Assembly: GCA_003996215.1 (NCBI GenBank)
Contig: QJPP01001705.1
Location: 406,001-470,000 of the forward strand
DNA from: Jaltomata sinuosa
Taxonomy: Eukaryota; Streptophyta; Magnoliopsida; Solanales; Solanaceae
Direction: 5' to 3'
DNA length: 64,000 nucleotides
The translations under genes were made by a program, and so were the position numbers. Of the stretch, positions 51,301 through 58,499 are shown in pieces; the stretch's first letter is position 1, and each line of letters opens with the position of its first letter. The notes under the pieces are model-generated. The model was not told the DNA's origin. It saw only the letters and a program-made list of their open reading frames with translations, and did no database searches.

Positions 51301-54098
51301 GACAATCTTGTAGAAGTAGAAGAATAAGAATTAGATGTTGATCCATTAACAACTTTGATTTTGTTTGTTCATATGGTCTATAGAGGATGTTGTGATATCT
51401 ACTTTTTAGTTTTAAATTTGAAACTTTGCTTATATATATCTCTATTTATTTTGGGTTTTTTCTTTTAGTTGTGTTTCACTACAATGAAGCGAGCACTTCG
51501 CTTCATGCGAAGCAGGGCCTTGTTTCTTTTTCTCGCTGCACGCTCTAAACACTGGGGGATACAGAGTCACCTTACCTTAGAGCCATGATAAAAATCTTAC
51601 AAGCATCTTCCAGAAAAGCTAAAAGAGTTCCACCATTCCCTTATCCTTTCCAAGAACCCCTCAGCTAAGTTGCTCGGATTCTCCAAAAATGTTGCCGCAC
51701 CCATGTCGGATCCTCCAAAAATGCACTACTATTGAAGGATCCGACACGCACCCGGTGACATTTTAAAAGAGTCCGAGCAACATAGCCCCTCAGAGCCTAA
51801 CCACCAATTTTTGAATTCGAAATAGCTTTTGTTTCTGGACCAATCACCAAAAGTCGGATTTGCTTCAGGTTATTGAAGTTGTCATCCCAATCTTCAGAGA
51901 TTAGAATCCTATCAATTCTTAAAGCAGCCTCTTGATTGTCCCCTTTGAACAAAGTATAAGTGGTGTTTTCCATCCGTAGGTCAATGAGATTCATGTCTTC
52001 ACTCTTCAATGAAGTCTGAGAACTCTTTCATGCCTCTGGTTCTGGTTCTACTTCTGCAGTTCTTTTTTTCAGAGATGAACCTGCAGGTATTAAAGTCCCC
52101 ACATATTGCCCAAGGTCCCTCCTTTAACCCCCTTACTGCACCTATTTCCTCCCATACAGTTCTTCTTTCTACATAACCGTTTGGGGCATACACCCCTGTT
52201 ACATGGCATGAAAAATTTTGCAACTGAGCTTTTTTGGTAAGATAGAATTCAAACTTGGGTAAAAACCCTCCCCACTGAATTTTTTATCAGTCTCCTTCAT
52301 CGACAAAAGCCCAACAAGACCCCACAAGAAAGTCCAACCAATTGATGAATCTATCATAATTCGTCAATACACTGATGAAATGTAGGAGGATTTTCATAAG
52401 TGCTACAGAGGAAGAGACTAATATATGCTTTGGCAATGTTTCGGTTGCATCAAGTATTAGTATGGCGCAGTCCAACAAGCATCATTAGTGGAAATTTTAA
52501 CTAAGCGAGAATTTTCACAATTTAGGAGAATGTGAGAGAGGCAATCGAGTTAGGTGCTAATGTATAAAATGATGAGCTCAGTTTCAAGGCTAGCTCAAAC
52601 TCATATCCTAGAAACAAAGACATAATTACATGATTGAAATCAAATATGATATGAAACCCATCATTATGCTCCATTATTTTTGTGATTTCATGATCTTCTG
52701 AAGTGGGTGAGGCCCTACCGGCTTCTACACCGTCTTGCCATTGGGATTTTATAGAATCCTTATCAAGAAAAGACTGAAACTTTGTTTGGTCAAAGACTGA
52801 GTTTTTATTTGAGCAAAGTCAATTTGAGTTCCATCTTTATATGGGAATGGATTGTTTATATGCACGGTTGAGTGTAATGTTTTGGACAGGTTGCACTTTG
52901 GAGATTAGATATGTAACAAAGAAAAAGCAATGTGGTGAAGAAGGTGAAATTTGTGTAGGCGAATTATACCTAGACAAATAGAAGCAAGTCGACGAGCAAT
53001 GACACGAAATACAAGTCGTGTTGGAAAAATATGGGTACGTCTATTTCCAGATACACTAAGACCCGCAAAAACACGTATAACCTTCCCCGATTGACGGAAT
53101 GTTTTGCTACTAACACTTGAACAATAAGGTTGTTATGCGCATTACTAAACTTGTTGAAGAGATTAAATATAACCAAGGTATATCTTTTTTATTGGAGGTT
53201 GAATCGATCATCAGAATTTCGATGAAATTGTTCGTATGGAAATTTCCTGAAAAATTGAGTGATCAAACTCCTAATGCAATAGTCAAAAGGAAAATATAGT
53301 GACCCCAATCTATAAACTTTTTCATAAGAAATTGTCATATAGCAGATAAAGGAGGCACCAAGCTCCCTCTCCATATACACATCGTACCAACATAGTTATC
53401 ATTTGAAGGTAAGCCGAAGGAAGAGTGAATTTGCATAAATCAAATATCTAAGGTGACTAACTGACACAGCAATCTGGAAACAAGTAAATATATAAAAGCC
53501 TAATAAGAACAGTGATATCATCATGAAAACTTGGTATTCAGTATCCTAAATTACAGTAACATTACAACATGGTCAATCAAAAGCATTAGTTTACCTACTT
53601 CCCTTCTTTAAACCTGAACCCTCATCTTTAGAATTTCCACCTGCCATCCTCGAATGAATAGAAAAGGTCCATATGTTTAATAACTTGTTCATGTAATAAA
53701 AAAATCATTTTATTTGTAAGAACTATTAAAACAAGACTTATATACGTAATCAAAGAAAGAAGAATATCAAACATAGTATAGATATTCTTGCAACGGACCT
53801 TCAGAATCAATCTTCAGTTTATCATTCGGATTGATGGTTCCCCCTCTAACAAATGCCTTGGAACCTGGCGCATTGTCCGCTTGGAACGACTCCACAAACT
53901 CTTGGTACAAACGAGCTGTTTCATCCTCTGCCCTCTGCCAATAGAAGACATACATAGTTAGCAAAATGATAAATCGCTTGACCATTAATCACCCTTACCA
54001 TTTCCACAGCAAACCAAAATTGCTACAGCTCATACCTTTTTCTTTGCCTCTTCCTCTTCTCTATGCTTCTGGAAAGGTGTCTTCTTCCGAGCACTCAT
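33142..54098 (-). CDS. RRC1: RRC1/U2SURP (SR140) orthologue, U2 snRNP-associated splicing factor, 17 coding exons
   Basis: An SR-like splicing factor of the nucleus. The human orthologue U2SURP/SR140 is a U2 snRNP-associated protein; Arabidopsis RRC1 is known from phytochrome B signalling and light-dependent alternative splicing. Exons on the minus strand (high to low): 54098-54036, 53934-53799, 53640-53595, 46483-46423, 46339-46190, 45376-45260, 45170-45005, 43431-43319, 42994-42923, 38087-37866, 37489-37431, 37099-37015, 36902-36765, 36428-36204, 36100-35301, 34642-34476, 33368-33142. Every intron has GT/AG ends and all phases agree, giving 2847 nt, 948 residues plus TGA. The length is close to my recollection of the Arabidopsis protein. 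Domain order: RRM (about 180-258), SURP (326-380), CID (about 435-575), SAP-like (632-668), cwf21 (about 830-865), RS tail (875-948). No frame break was seen, so the gene looks functional despite transposon-laden introns. Confidence 0.93.
33562..33711 (+). repeat. 5'-truncated SINE in RRC1 intron 16, with flanking target-site duplication
   Basis: The body, 33580-33693, has the 'GGAAACAGCCTCTGTACCTC' and 'AGGTAGGGGTAAGGTCTGC' blocks found in Solanaceae SINE 3' parts. It lacks the tRNA-like head and ends in a GTTGTCGTCGT tail. It is flanked by 18-bp direct repeats TAATAAAAGCTGCCCTGT (33562-33579) and TAATAATAGCTGCCCTGT (33694-33711), with one mismatch. Confidence 0.75.
33740..33900. repeat. Dispersed repeat copy 1 in RRC1 intron 16
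   Basis: A segment from AATAACTGAGAAAACTCC to about 33900 is similar, with many changes, to 44585-44700 in intron 7. Shared landmarks: 'GAGAAA', 'CAGTTCGA' (here 'TAGTTCAA'), 'GGTGGA' and 'CTCTAC'. The family is not certain; a tRNA-derived SINE or an LTR piece are both possible. Confidence 0.4.
34476..34642 (-). CDS. RRC1: RRC1 exon 16: cwf21 domain
   Basis: It encodes 'ALIEYRESLEERGIKSPDEI' and 'ERKVEIHRQRLQSEYGLL', a clear cwf21 motif. In yeast Cwc21 and human SRRM2 this motif contacts the spliceosome core (known for the family). The exon runs from an AG acceptor at 34643-34644 to the donor at 34475. Confidence 0.93.
35301..36100 (-). CDS. RRC1: RRC1 exon 15: end of CID, SAP-like motif, acidic Ser-rich region
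   Basis: The largest exon, 800 nt. It starts with 'ERVLKVLQVWADWFLFSDAY' (end of the CID). A SAP-like helix-turn-helix follows ('LPLTELERRCRHNGLSIVGG', then 'MMVARLLYLEEAE'). The exon ends in a long Ser/Asp/Glu-rich, probably disordered region with 'ESDDEQKRSS', which is the fastest-diverging part of the protein. Confidence 0.93.
36204..37489 (-). CDS. RRC1: RRC1 exons 11-14: post-SURP segment and CID
   Basis: Exon 11 (37489-37431) encodes 'GDTLQRWRTVPFIMITGSG' and exon 12 (37099-37015) a Pro/Gly-rich linker with 'WIPPSLP'. Exons 13 (36902-36765) and 14 (36428-36204) encode the helical CID fold: 'DEFEDMLRSLTLERSQIKEA', 'FALDNADAAGEVVEVL', 'RLMLVSDILHNSSAPVKNAS' and 'FNDLYRSITGRITAEALK'. CID modules in other proteins bind the RNA polymerase II C-terminal domain, so this probably links splicing to transcription (inference from the family). 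Confidence 0.93.
37866..38087 (-). CDS. RRC1: RRC1 exon 10: SURP domain
   Basis: The exon encodes 74 residues with 'LRHVIDTMALYVLDGGCAFE' and 'NPLFSFLFELGSKEHTYYVW', the core of a SURP (SWAP) module found only in splicing-related proteins. The exon is flanked on its 5' side by the 4.8-kb intron 9. Confidence 0.95.
39351..39570 (+). repeat. tRNA-derived SINE in RRC1 intron 9 with 16-bp target-site duplication
   Basis: The body, 39367-39554, has an A-box-like 'AGTAACTGGTAAAGTTG' and a B-box-like 'GGTCACGGGTTCAAGCC', the two internal RNA polymerase III promoter boxes. Its 3' end is GCACCGGGCTGCCC followed by a T tract. It is flanked by perfect direct repeats ATAATTTAAGTTCTTT at 39351-39366 and 39555-39570. 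The 3' end is like that of Au-type SINEs. It is oriented antisense to the gene. Confidence 0.88.
39635..40015. mobile_element. MITE with GGGGTCGTTTGGT terminal repeats in RRC1 intron 9
   Basis: It begins GGGGTCGTTTGGTATG and ends CAAACCAAACGACCCC, a 16-bp inverted repeat with two mismatches. The element is 381 bp with no ORF. The three bases TAT flank both ends (39632-39634, 40016-40018), which suggests a Tourist (PIF/Harbinger)-like element, although the usual duplication is TWA. Confidence 0.8.
40030..40279. mobile_element. Stowaway-type MITE in RRC1 intron 9
   Basis: Terminal inverted repeats CTCCCTCCGTTTCAATTTGT and its complement bound a 250-bp AT-rich element flanked by TA on both sides (40028-40029, 40280-40281). 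CTCCCTCCGT is the classic Stowaway (Tc1/mariner-derived) terminus. It lies only 14 bases from the preceding MITE. Confidence 0.9.
40282..42250 (-). pseudogene. LINE remnant, reverse-transcriptase zinc-binding (zf-RVT) region, in RRC1 intron 9
   Basis: On the minus strand short frames resemble the C-terminal part of plant LINE ORF2: 'NRFWKDEWLPG' near 41890-41850, a damaged 'CCLCKECEEDTE' near 41420-41385, and 'LDVKWCMPESPKDLL' at 40480-40430. The segment 42243-42004 may be a further part. Heavily decayed; it could be two fragments. Confidence 0.5.
42923..43431 (-). CDS. RRC1: RRC1 exons 8-9: linker after the RRM
   Basis: Exon 8 (43431-43319) encodes 'YEYELKIGWGKSV' and a proline-rich 'PAPPPGHMAIRSKE', the signature just after the RRM in SR140 proteins. 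Exon 9 (42994-42923) encodes 24 residues with 'ILSGPSGPPVTTVPGQNSEL'. Both have phase-consistent borders. Confidence 0.92.
43600..44720. repeat. Intron 7 repeat-rich segment, including dispersed repeat copy 2
   Basis: Within intron 7 (43432-45004). 43660-43850 and 44155-44200 contain GAGGCGC/GCGCTTCGC-type words reminiscent of hAT subterminal repeats. 44205-44265 carries 'GTGGTGTCTGGGGCAGCCTG', a motif I know from dispersed plant repeats. 44585-44700 is the second copy of the repeat at 33740-33900. No gene: the open frame at 44077-44409 has no recognisable domain. Confidence 0.35.
45005..45376 (-). CDS. RRC1: RRC1 exons 6-7: RRM domain
   Basis: Exon 6 (45376-45260) ends with the RNP2 motif (NLYVGNL). 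Exon 7 (45170-45005) carries 'VDENFLLRTFGRFGPI', 'IMWPRTEEE' and the RNP1-like CGFVAFMNR. This is the RNA-recognition motif, about residues 180-258 including the start of exon 8. The two exons are separated by a small intron (45171-45259). Confidence 0.93.
46190..46483 (-). CDS. RRC1: RRC1 exons 4-5: YVPSFLPPP motif and basic helix
   Basis: Exon 4 (46483-46423) encodes YVPSFLPPPMASKGRDYEKK. Exon 5 (46339-46190) encodes 'RNIDNFMEELKHEQEMRERR', a conserved acidic/basic helical stretch of the SR140 family. Exon 5 has two adjacent acceptors (TAG/CAG), so it can start at 46339 or 46336, adding or omitting one Gln codon. Exon 4 is separated from exon 3 by a 7.1-kb intron. Confidence 0.9.
46667..46911. 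mobile_element. Stowaway-like MITE in RRC1 intron 3
   Basis: It starts TTCCCTCCATTTCAAAATAA and ends with the complement-like TTATTTTAAAATGAAGGGAG. TA dinucleotides flank it (46665-46666, 46912-46913) and the length is 245 bp. The terminal ACACCACTTATTTT word occurs twice near the right end (from about 46850 and 46885), so the terminus has been partly duplicated. Confidence 0.75.
47570..49070 (+). pseudogene. hAT transposase pseudogene, N-terminal and central part (intron 3)
   Basis: On the plus strand broken frames match the plant hAT family with a DUF659 domain: 'RDRATAAFSWWVYDPELPFN' and 'FGPGMKPPTNHEV' (47787-47960), then 'GSLFLEFIDKSDSS', 'VVTDNASENVKEGDML', 'YWTPCASHGIYLM' (48184-48330), and 'FYALKIGCPLIKVLHLVD' (48625-48680). 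Stops and shifts abound. A LINE piece follows at 49190, and the C-terminal part of the transposase resumes after 50700. Confidence 0.75.
49190..50400 (-). pseudogene. LINE ORF2 fragment, end of RT and zf-RVT domain (intron 3)
   Basis: On the minus strand a 235-codon frame (50062-49355) reads through 'RVGDGRKTRFWLDVW' and 'WKRVWRNLAPTKVKCFTWLV'. It includes a zinc-binding motif (SLCGKTGETNNHLFLHC) and 'VKWTMPEHTTDLL', all typical of the zf-RVT domain of plant LINEs. The preceding RT C-terminus is at 50229-50038 ('LLWRYNEKRQSLWKELM', 'KYGEDG'). It sits between the two halves of the hAT pseudogene, so it probably inserted into it. Confidence 0.8.
50700..51554 (+). pseudogene. hAT transposase pseudogene, C-terminal part with tandem duplication
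   Basis: 'NIDDANEWLTGVPE' and 'FDFTWGVVAEASGVE' match the C-terminal tail of plant DUF659 hAT transposases. The segment 50795-51033 is repeated at 51034-51273. After a TAA-type stop near 51326 an AT-rich 3' part leads to a terminal sequence whose complement begins CAGTGTTTAGAGCG (ending near 51554), a good hAT terminus. The matching left terminus was not found. Confidence 0.7.
51555..52260 (-). pseudogene. LINE ORF2 endonuclease fragment (intron 3)
   Basis: On the minus strand: 'VTGVYAPNGYVERRTVWEE', 'GPWAICGDFNTCRF' (catalytic GDFN), 'SRTRTRGMKEFSDFIEE', then 'LIDLRMENTTYTLF' and 'RIDRILISEDW'. This is the second half of an L1-like endonuclease. It continues below 51657 with a 'REWWNSF'-type linker, interrupted only by a MITE (51665-51785). 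Confidence 0.78.
51657..51793. mobile_element. 121-bp MITE with perfect 8-bp target-site duplication inside the LINE fragment
   Basis: The body, 51665-51785, starts CTAAGTTGCTCGGA and ends TCCGAGCAACATAG. Nearly the whole element is an inverted repeat (GGATCC... and CGGATC... arms). CCCCTCAG occurs exactly on both sides (51657-51664, 51786-51793). An 8-bp duplication fits hAT-type transposition. The core 'TTGCTCGGA...TCCGAGCAA' is a sequence I recognise as abundant in Solanaceae. Confidence 0.88.
52960..53070 (+). pseudogene. rpl16: Plastid rpl16-like fragment (NUPT) in RRC1 intron 3
   Basis: The plus strand reads, in one frame, 'RQIEASRRAMTRNTSRVGKI' followed by 'WVRLFPDT', starting near 52970. 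This is the conserved central part of plastid ribosomal protein L16, with substitutions. About 85 bases are convincing; flanking bases are not recognisable as plastid DNA. The product would be the 50S ribosomal protein; here it is only a transferred scrap. Confidence 0.7.
53595..54098 (-). CDS. RRC1: RRC1 exons 1-3: start codon and N-terminal basic/acidic region
   Basis: Exon 1 (54098-54036) starts ATGAGTGCTCGG and encodes the conserved MSARKKTPFQKHREEEEAKK start, 21 codons. Exon 2 (53934-53799) encodes 'AEDETARLYQEFVESFQ' and 'FVRGGTINPNDK'; exon 3 (53640-53595) encodes a Gly/Lys/Ser linker ending in the Arg split with exon 4. The exon 2 donor is GTCCGT, weaker than usual but supported by phase and conservation. 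The start matches the orthologue, and a 5' UTR intron (about 54640-54113) probably precedes it. Confidence 0.9.
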
Positions 54099-54720
54099 CT
54101 TCTCACCAGATACTTCAATTGGAAAACAGAAATTTTAGTGAACATGTTTCAGTTTGGAAAACCATCATTAACAATGTAATATTCCAATAACTAACTTGGA
54201 AGGAACATTTTTCCCTCTTTTGTTCTTCCTATGTTTGTAGTAGCAACAAGGGTTCTTGACTATGTCATGCTACCTTTAGTAAAACCATCCGAACACTACT
54301 TGGGGTGCTCATGGATAGACATTACCAGCTAGGAGTTAAAAATAAAGATCTGAATTTCGGTTTACACTACAAAATGCCATAATTAAACCAAACTCTCAGT
54401 CTCATTCCCAGCTTCCTAGATTTCTACTAGTGGTGGGACTTTCTCTGACATATTGGTATTAGCACTCTTCCCAGCTGTTAGTAGTGTGTAAATATACTCA
54501 TACCACTAAAAACAAAAGATTTGCCCAAAACCCAGAAAGCAATTCATAAAAGAAGATGGAAAACAGTCAAATTCACAATGGAAAAAAACAGCATAAACAA
54601 AAGTTTTCCAAGAAAATAAATTGAGAAGATTGAAGATTACTTTGGAGCTGAGAAAATTGAATTCAGGGCTCGCCGGAAAGCACCCACTCTAAACTCTTCC
54701 AAGTGAAATATGTTGGCACG
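54099..54720 (-). other. RRC1: Probable RRC1 5' UTR with an intron
   Basis: On the minus strand a CT-rich leader ends near 54641 (AATTTTCTCAGCTCCAAA) and is followed by GTAATC. An AG at 54114-54113 lies 14 bases before the ATG. This gives a plausible 5' UTR intron of about 530 bp (54640-54113). The transcript start is probably near 54690-54720; no clear TATA box is seen. Inferred from sequence only. Confidence 0.5.
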
Positions 54721-54791
54721 TCGTGTTCATTAGCTCTCCGATTAGCCCTGCGGCTTTTCCTCTTTCTGCTGTCTGCGTGACGAATCAGGAA

Positions 54792-54835
54792 TGGGCTCGC
54801 CTGCTTTCATTTTGGGCTTACAAACTCTTTGGGCT
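54792..54835. promoter_or_regulatory. Three TGGGCT boxes upstream of RRC1 (site II-like)
   Basis: TGGGCT occurs at 54792-54797, 54813-54818 and 54830-54835, roughly 100-140 bases upstream of the likely transcript start; read toward the gene they are AGCCCA. TGGGC(C/T) boxes bind TCP-type factors in promoters of plant housekeeping genes (established). Their role here is inferred from number and position. Confidence 0.5.
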
Positions 54836-54899
54836 TTTGACCTGCTGATCTCTTGGGGGTGATTTGCAATAATGTGGTCTTCTATATTTAAGTAATTAA

Positions 54900-55600
54900 T
54901 TAATAACTTATATATTCTATTAGCTATAAAGGAGTCTGTGCTAGCACGGGCTCAATATATATTATTTTCTTTATTTTAATTTATGTGACAAAGATAAAAT
55001 TTAGATAGTCAATCCAATGTTTTATATGATTTTTACATATTTTAAGTTGTTAACTATTGTAATTTATAATATGTTTTACGTAATTTTTAAATAACATGTG
55101 TTACTCCCTCTGTCTCAATTTATGTGGCATTAATACAATTTTGAGAGTCAACTAAATTTTTTATATATTTTTTAAATATTTTAAAATGTTAATTATTATA
55201 ATTTATAGTATTTTTTTCTTTCATCTCAATTTATGTGGTACCTATAAAATTTTGAAAGTCAACCTAATTTTTATGTCTTTTAAATTGTTAATTGTTGTGA
55301 TTTATACTATTTTTTATGTAATTTTTAAATATATAATTGATTAAAAAGAAAAGTAAGATAAATAAATTAAATTGAAGAGTATAAAAGGAAATATCCAAGC
55401 ACATAAGCAGACATGTCGACTTGTTGTCTGCTTATCCTCCTTTATAAGTAAGGCAAAGTACTTTTTCTTCTGTCCTAACTTACGTGGCACTGATAAAATT
55501 TAGAGACTCAACTAAAAAAATTATGTCTTTTAATTAGTTTAAGTTGTTAATTATTGTGATTTATACTTGTAACAATGTAAATTTTATCAGATTTAAATTC
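54900..55600. repeat. AT-rich repeat cluster with TTTATGTGGCA...GTCAAC units
   Basis: Four imperfect units beginning (T/C)TTA(T/C)GTG(A/G)CA and followed about 20-25 bases later by AG(T/A)CTCAAC-like words start at about 54978, 55122, 55231 and 55478. The 55104-55122 copy begins CTCCCTCTGTCTCAATT, like a Stowaway end, so the cluster probably derives from nested MITEs. No gene. Confidence 0.5.
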
Positions 55601-58019
55601 ATAAGAAATTTGAATTTTATTAAATTCAAGATATATTAGTCCAATTAAATATCTTGGATTAATATAATTGAATTAAATTAATTAAGTTCAACAAATATGA
55701 ATTTAAATAACTGTACTACGTCCTGGAAAAACATTTCTATGTTTCACTACTTTTCTAACCCCTATTTTCTCCTATAATTTCGGCAAGCCAGTGCAAGCAC
55801 GGGCCAACACGAAAAATAAGTTAATTTATTAACAAAAATAATTATAATTCAATTAGTTCAGATAACATTTGTTATAGTTTTACATTTTAAGTACAAACTA
55901 ATGGATTGATCGCTATCTTTCATAGTTAAAATAAAGGATTCAAATTCCAATAATAATCTTCTCTAATTTTCTACCTCCTTCCTGATTTAATAAAATGAAC
56001 AATCAAAAAAAGGTATTACCTTATTACCATAATTTAATGCCTTGAACTATTTATAATTGTCTTTTATGTATCTTTTTATATATGGTTAGGAAATTCGTAT
56101 ATCATAAAATAAAAGTAAACAGGTTAACTATAAATTAATATGGTTAACTCCAATAGAATTTTGTAAAATTAATTTGTACAATTTTTAAAAAAAATAATCA
56201 AGTAATGTAAATATGGTGGTAATTCACTATATCCTTGGTTTAAAAAATTGTCATATTTTAATTCTCGAGAGTTAATTTAACTAATTTTTAAAATTAAATT
56301 AGATAACATTAATTTAATATTTTAAATTTTATATTTAGATATTTAAAAGCTACATAAAAAGTACTATAAAGTTGCAATCTTTCTCATATCACTTTAGTGA
56401 AAACAAATACATCTTAATATTAATCAAAATAACTTTTAAATATTTTAAATTTATCAATTATTATGGCGAAAATCTAGGGGAGGCCATGGAAGTTGAGAAG
56501 GACATGTATGGAAGAAGATGAGAAAGAATAGGTTTTGTTGTTGTTTACAAAATGGAGAAAGCTGAAGGTGATGATGGATGCAGCTTACGAAGAACAATTG
56601 AGCATTATGAATGGAGTGAATATTATGGAGAGAGGTGAGTGCAAAAATGAATGCCACATAGAGATGGGTGCAAAAATGGATGCCACGTATGGTGAGAAAA
56701 TATCAGGTTATAATTTAAATGATTAAATTACCCTCAATTTTGATTTGAATACCCTTAAGCAGGCATGTTGATAACATTATACTCGCTCAGAAATTCTACT
56801 TAAGTAGAAAAGTGAGTAAGAGCTCACTATCAACATGTGTGGTTATTGTTCATACTTTTATTAACTAAGGGTATTTCTATCATTTTTCTTTGTTGCCCTG
56901 CCTTCATTGTATACCACGTGGTGGTTTGGCTGCTATTATACGTGATTTTCACCGCCTTTTTCATCTTCTTTATCAAATTATTGTCACATATATTGGTAGA
57001 AAATTATTCTTTTAGAGCTCTCTAGGTTCATTTGCTCCAACTGCTACCAGGTACTTTTTCAGCGCCACTTTGTTTTCCTCTTCCCTTCCTTCTTCGGCTT
57101 ACCCTTGTTTGTTATTTGCATGGTGTTTACAGATTTCACTTGATCATACTAATTTTGGTTGAAATTTATTCAAAAATTCTGTTTTTGCCTTCTGGGGTTC
57201 TCAAGTTTCAATCTTTACTTGATTTTAGTAATTTGTATCGATTGATGACGTCTTGGCCTTAGTGTATGGTCTTGGAAAGTTTGATTTTTATGTGCTGAAA
57301 ATCTCCATGGAATCAAAATTAGGGCAAAAATTATGATATATTTGTTCAAGAGCGGAGAAGTAAGAAAAAGAGTAAAAAGAGAAGAATTGAAGGTAAAGTA
57401 ATTGAATTGGCTGATTTTTAGGAAGATTATTATTGATGTTGCCAAGTTATATGATTCAATTCGAAAACTTGTTGCTTCAGCAAAATCTACATAATATATT
57501 TGTTGAACCATATCCTAAAAAGCAACCTTGGATTCTTTCCTACTTTCTTAGTGATTCCAAGAAGATGCTTCAACCCAGTTAAATTTTTAATTTTCTTCGA
57601 ATTAGAAATTGATAACGCACATAGAGTTCATACTACTTTCTTTTCTTCTTGATTTATACCTTTTCCCCTAACTTTTTTTAGTTATGGGTGTAAAATATTG
57701 ATGCTTTTGTTGGTATGCTATATCTTATGTTCTTTGTTTCAGGTTTTACCTTGTTTTGCGATACTCGCACTCTTGTGTGATTCAACATTTTCGATTCTGG
57801 TAAGTATTAACGTTTTATTTACTTAAAATATTTTTTTACTATTAAATTTAGTTACGCAACCATGTTTAATAGTTATATTTTTATAAAGATATATATGAAA
57901 GCTCATTATTGATAAGGATAATTTCATATGCATGCCAATTTGCTGCTACTCGGCATAAAATCCAACAGCGTAGAAGGACGTTGCTAATTTAACTTTCAAC
58001 ATCTTTACCAAACAGTCCT
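55601..58019. other. AT-rich intergenic DNA
   Basis: No supported gene. 56590-56700 contains a short tandem word (GTGCAAAAATG(A/G)ATGCCAC). The sequence TTCTACTTAAGTAGAA near 56791-56806 is a perfect palindrome. Small open frames (56837-57025, hydrophobic; 57032-57262; 57215-57511) look like chance frames in AT-rich DNA. A donor-like GTAAGT at about 57799 follows a CT-rich stretch, so a non-coding exon cannot be excluded. Confidence 0.35.
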
Positions 58020-58420
58020 TTTTTTTCTCTCTCGATTCTTGGATCCCGAGGCATGGTATTTGTTCTTGGTCTTGTTTAATAGATGTTGAGTGCTCCTTTC
58101 TTCAAAATAAAGATATAGCAACTAAAAGAAAGCTAAATCGAATTAGAATAAGATAAAGAACGCACGAAGGATCAGAGAGAAAGAGGATTCTAAAAGCTAA
58201 AAGCCTAGAAAATTAGATTGTCAGACTCGGAGGTAGCAGTAAGATCTCTGTCTCCAGAGAAGGTATGAGGGTTTTCTAAAAGTCTCCTCTCATTACTTAT
58301 GGATAAAGCTCTTAAGCTTAAACTTTTACGAACTGAAAGATCTTCCCATTCTAAATAAGAATGAGAGTCTTTCAACTAGATGTGTTCCTTTGGTTGGGTT
58401 TGAGAGAGAGAGAGCGTGAG

Positions 58421-58494
58421 ATAGTTGACAGGATTTGAACCCGTGATATCTTGTACTCAAAACAAACGCGCTACCAAACTGCGGTATATCCCTT
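58421..58494 (-). pseudogene. trnP: trnP-like tRNA remnant of organellar origin
   Basis: On the minus strand from 58493: AGGGATATACCGCAGTTTGG, then GCGCGTTTGTTTTGAG and ACGGGTTCAAATCCTGTC. This follows plastid-type tRNA-Pro(UGG) closely, with intact D-arm and T-arm words. The 3' acceptor strand no longer pairs with the 5' strand, and the anticodon position reads TGA instead of TGG. It is a degenerate copy, not a working tRNA. Confidence 0.75.
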
Positions 58495-58499
58495 CAATT

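Noticed and set aside
56837..57025. Hydrophobic 62-codon frame resembling membrane segments
   Set aside because: T-rich DNA gives Leu/Ile/Phe-rich translations by chance; no homology or splice context.
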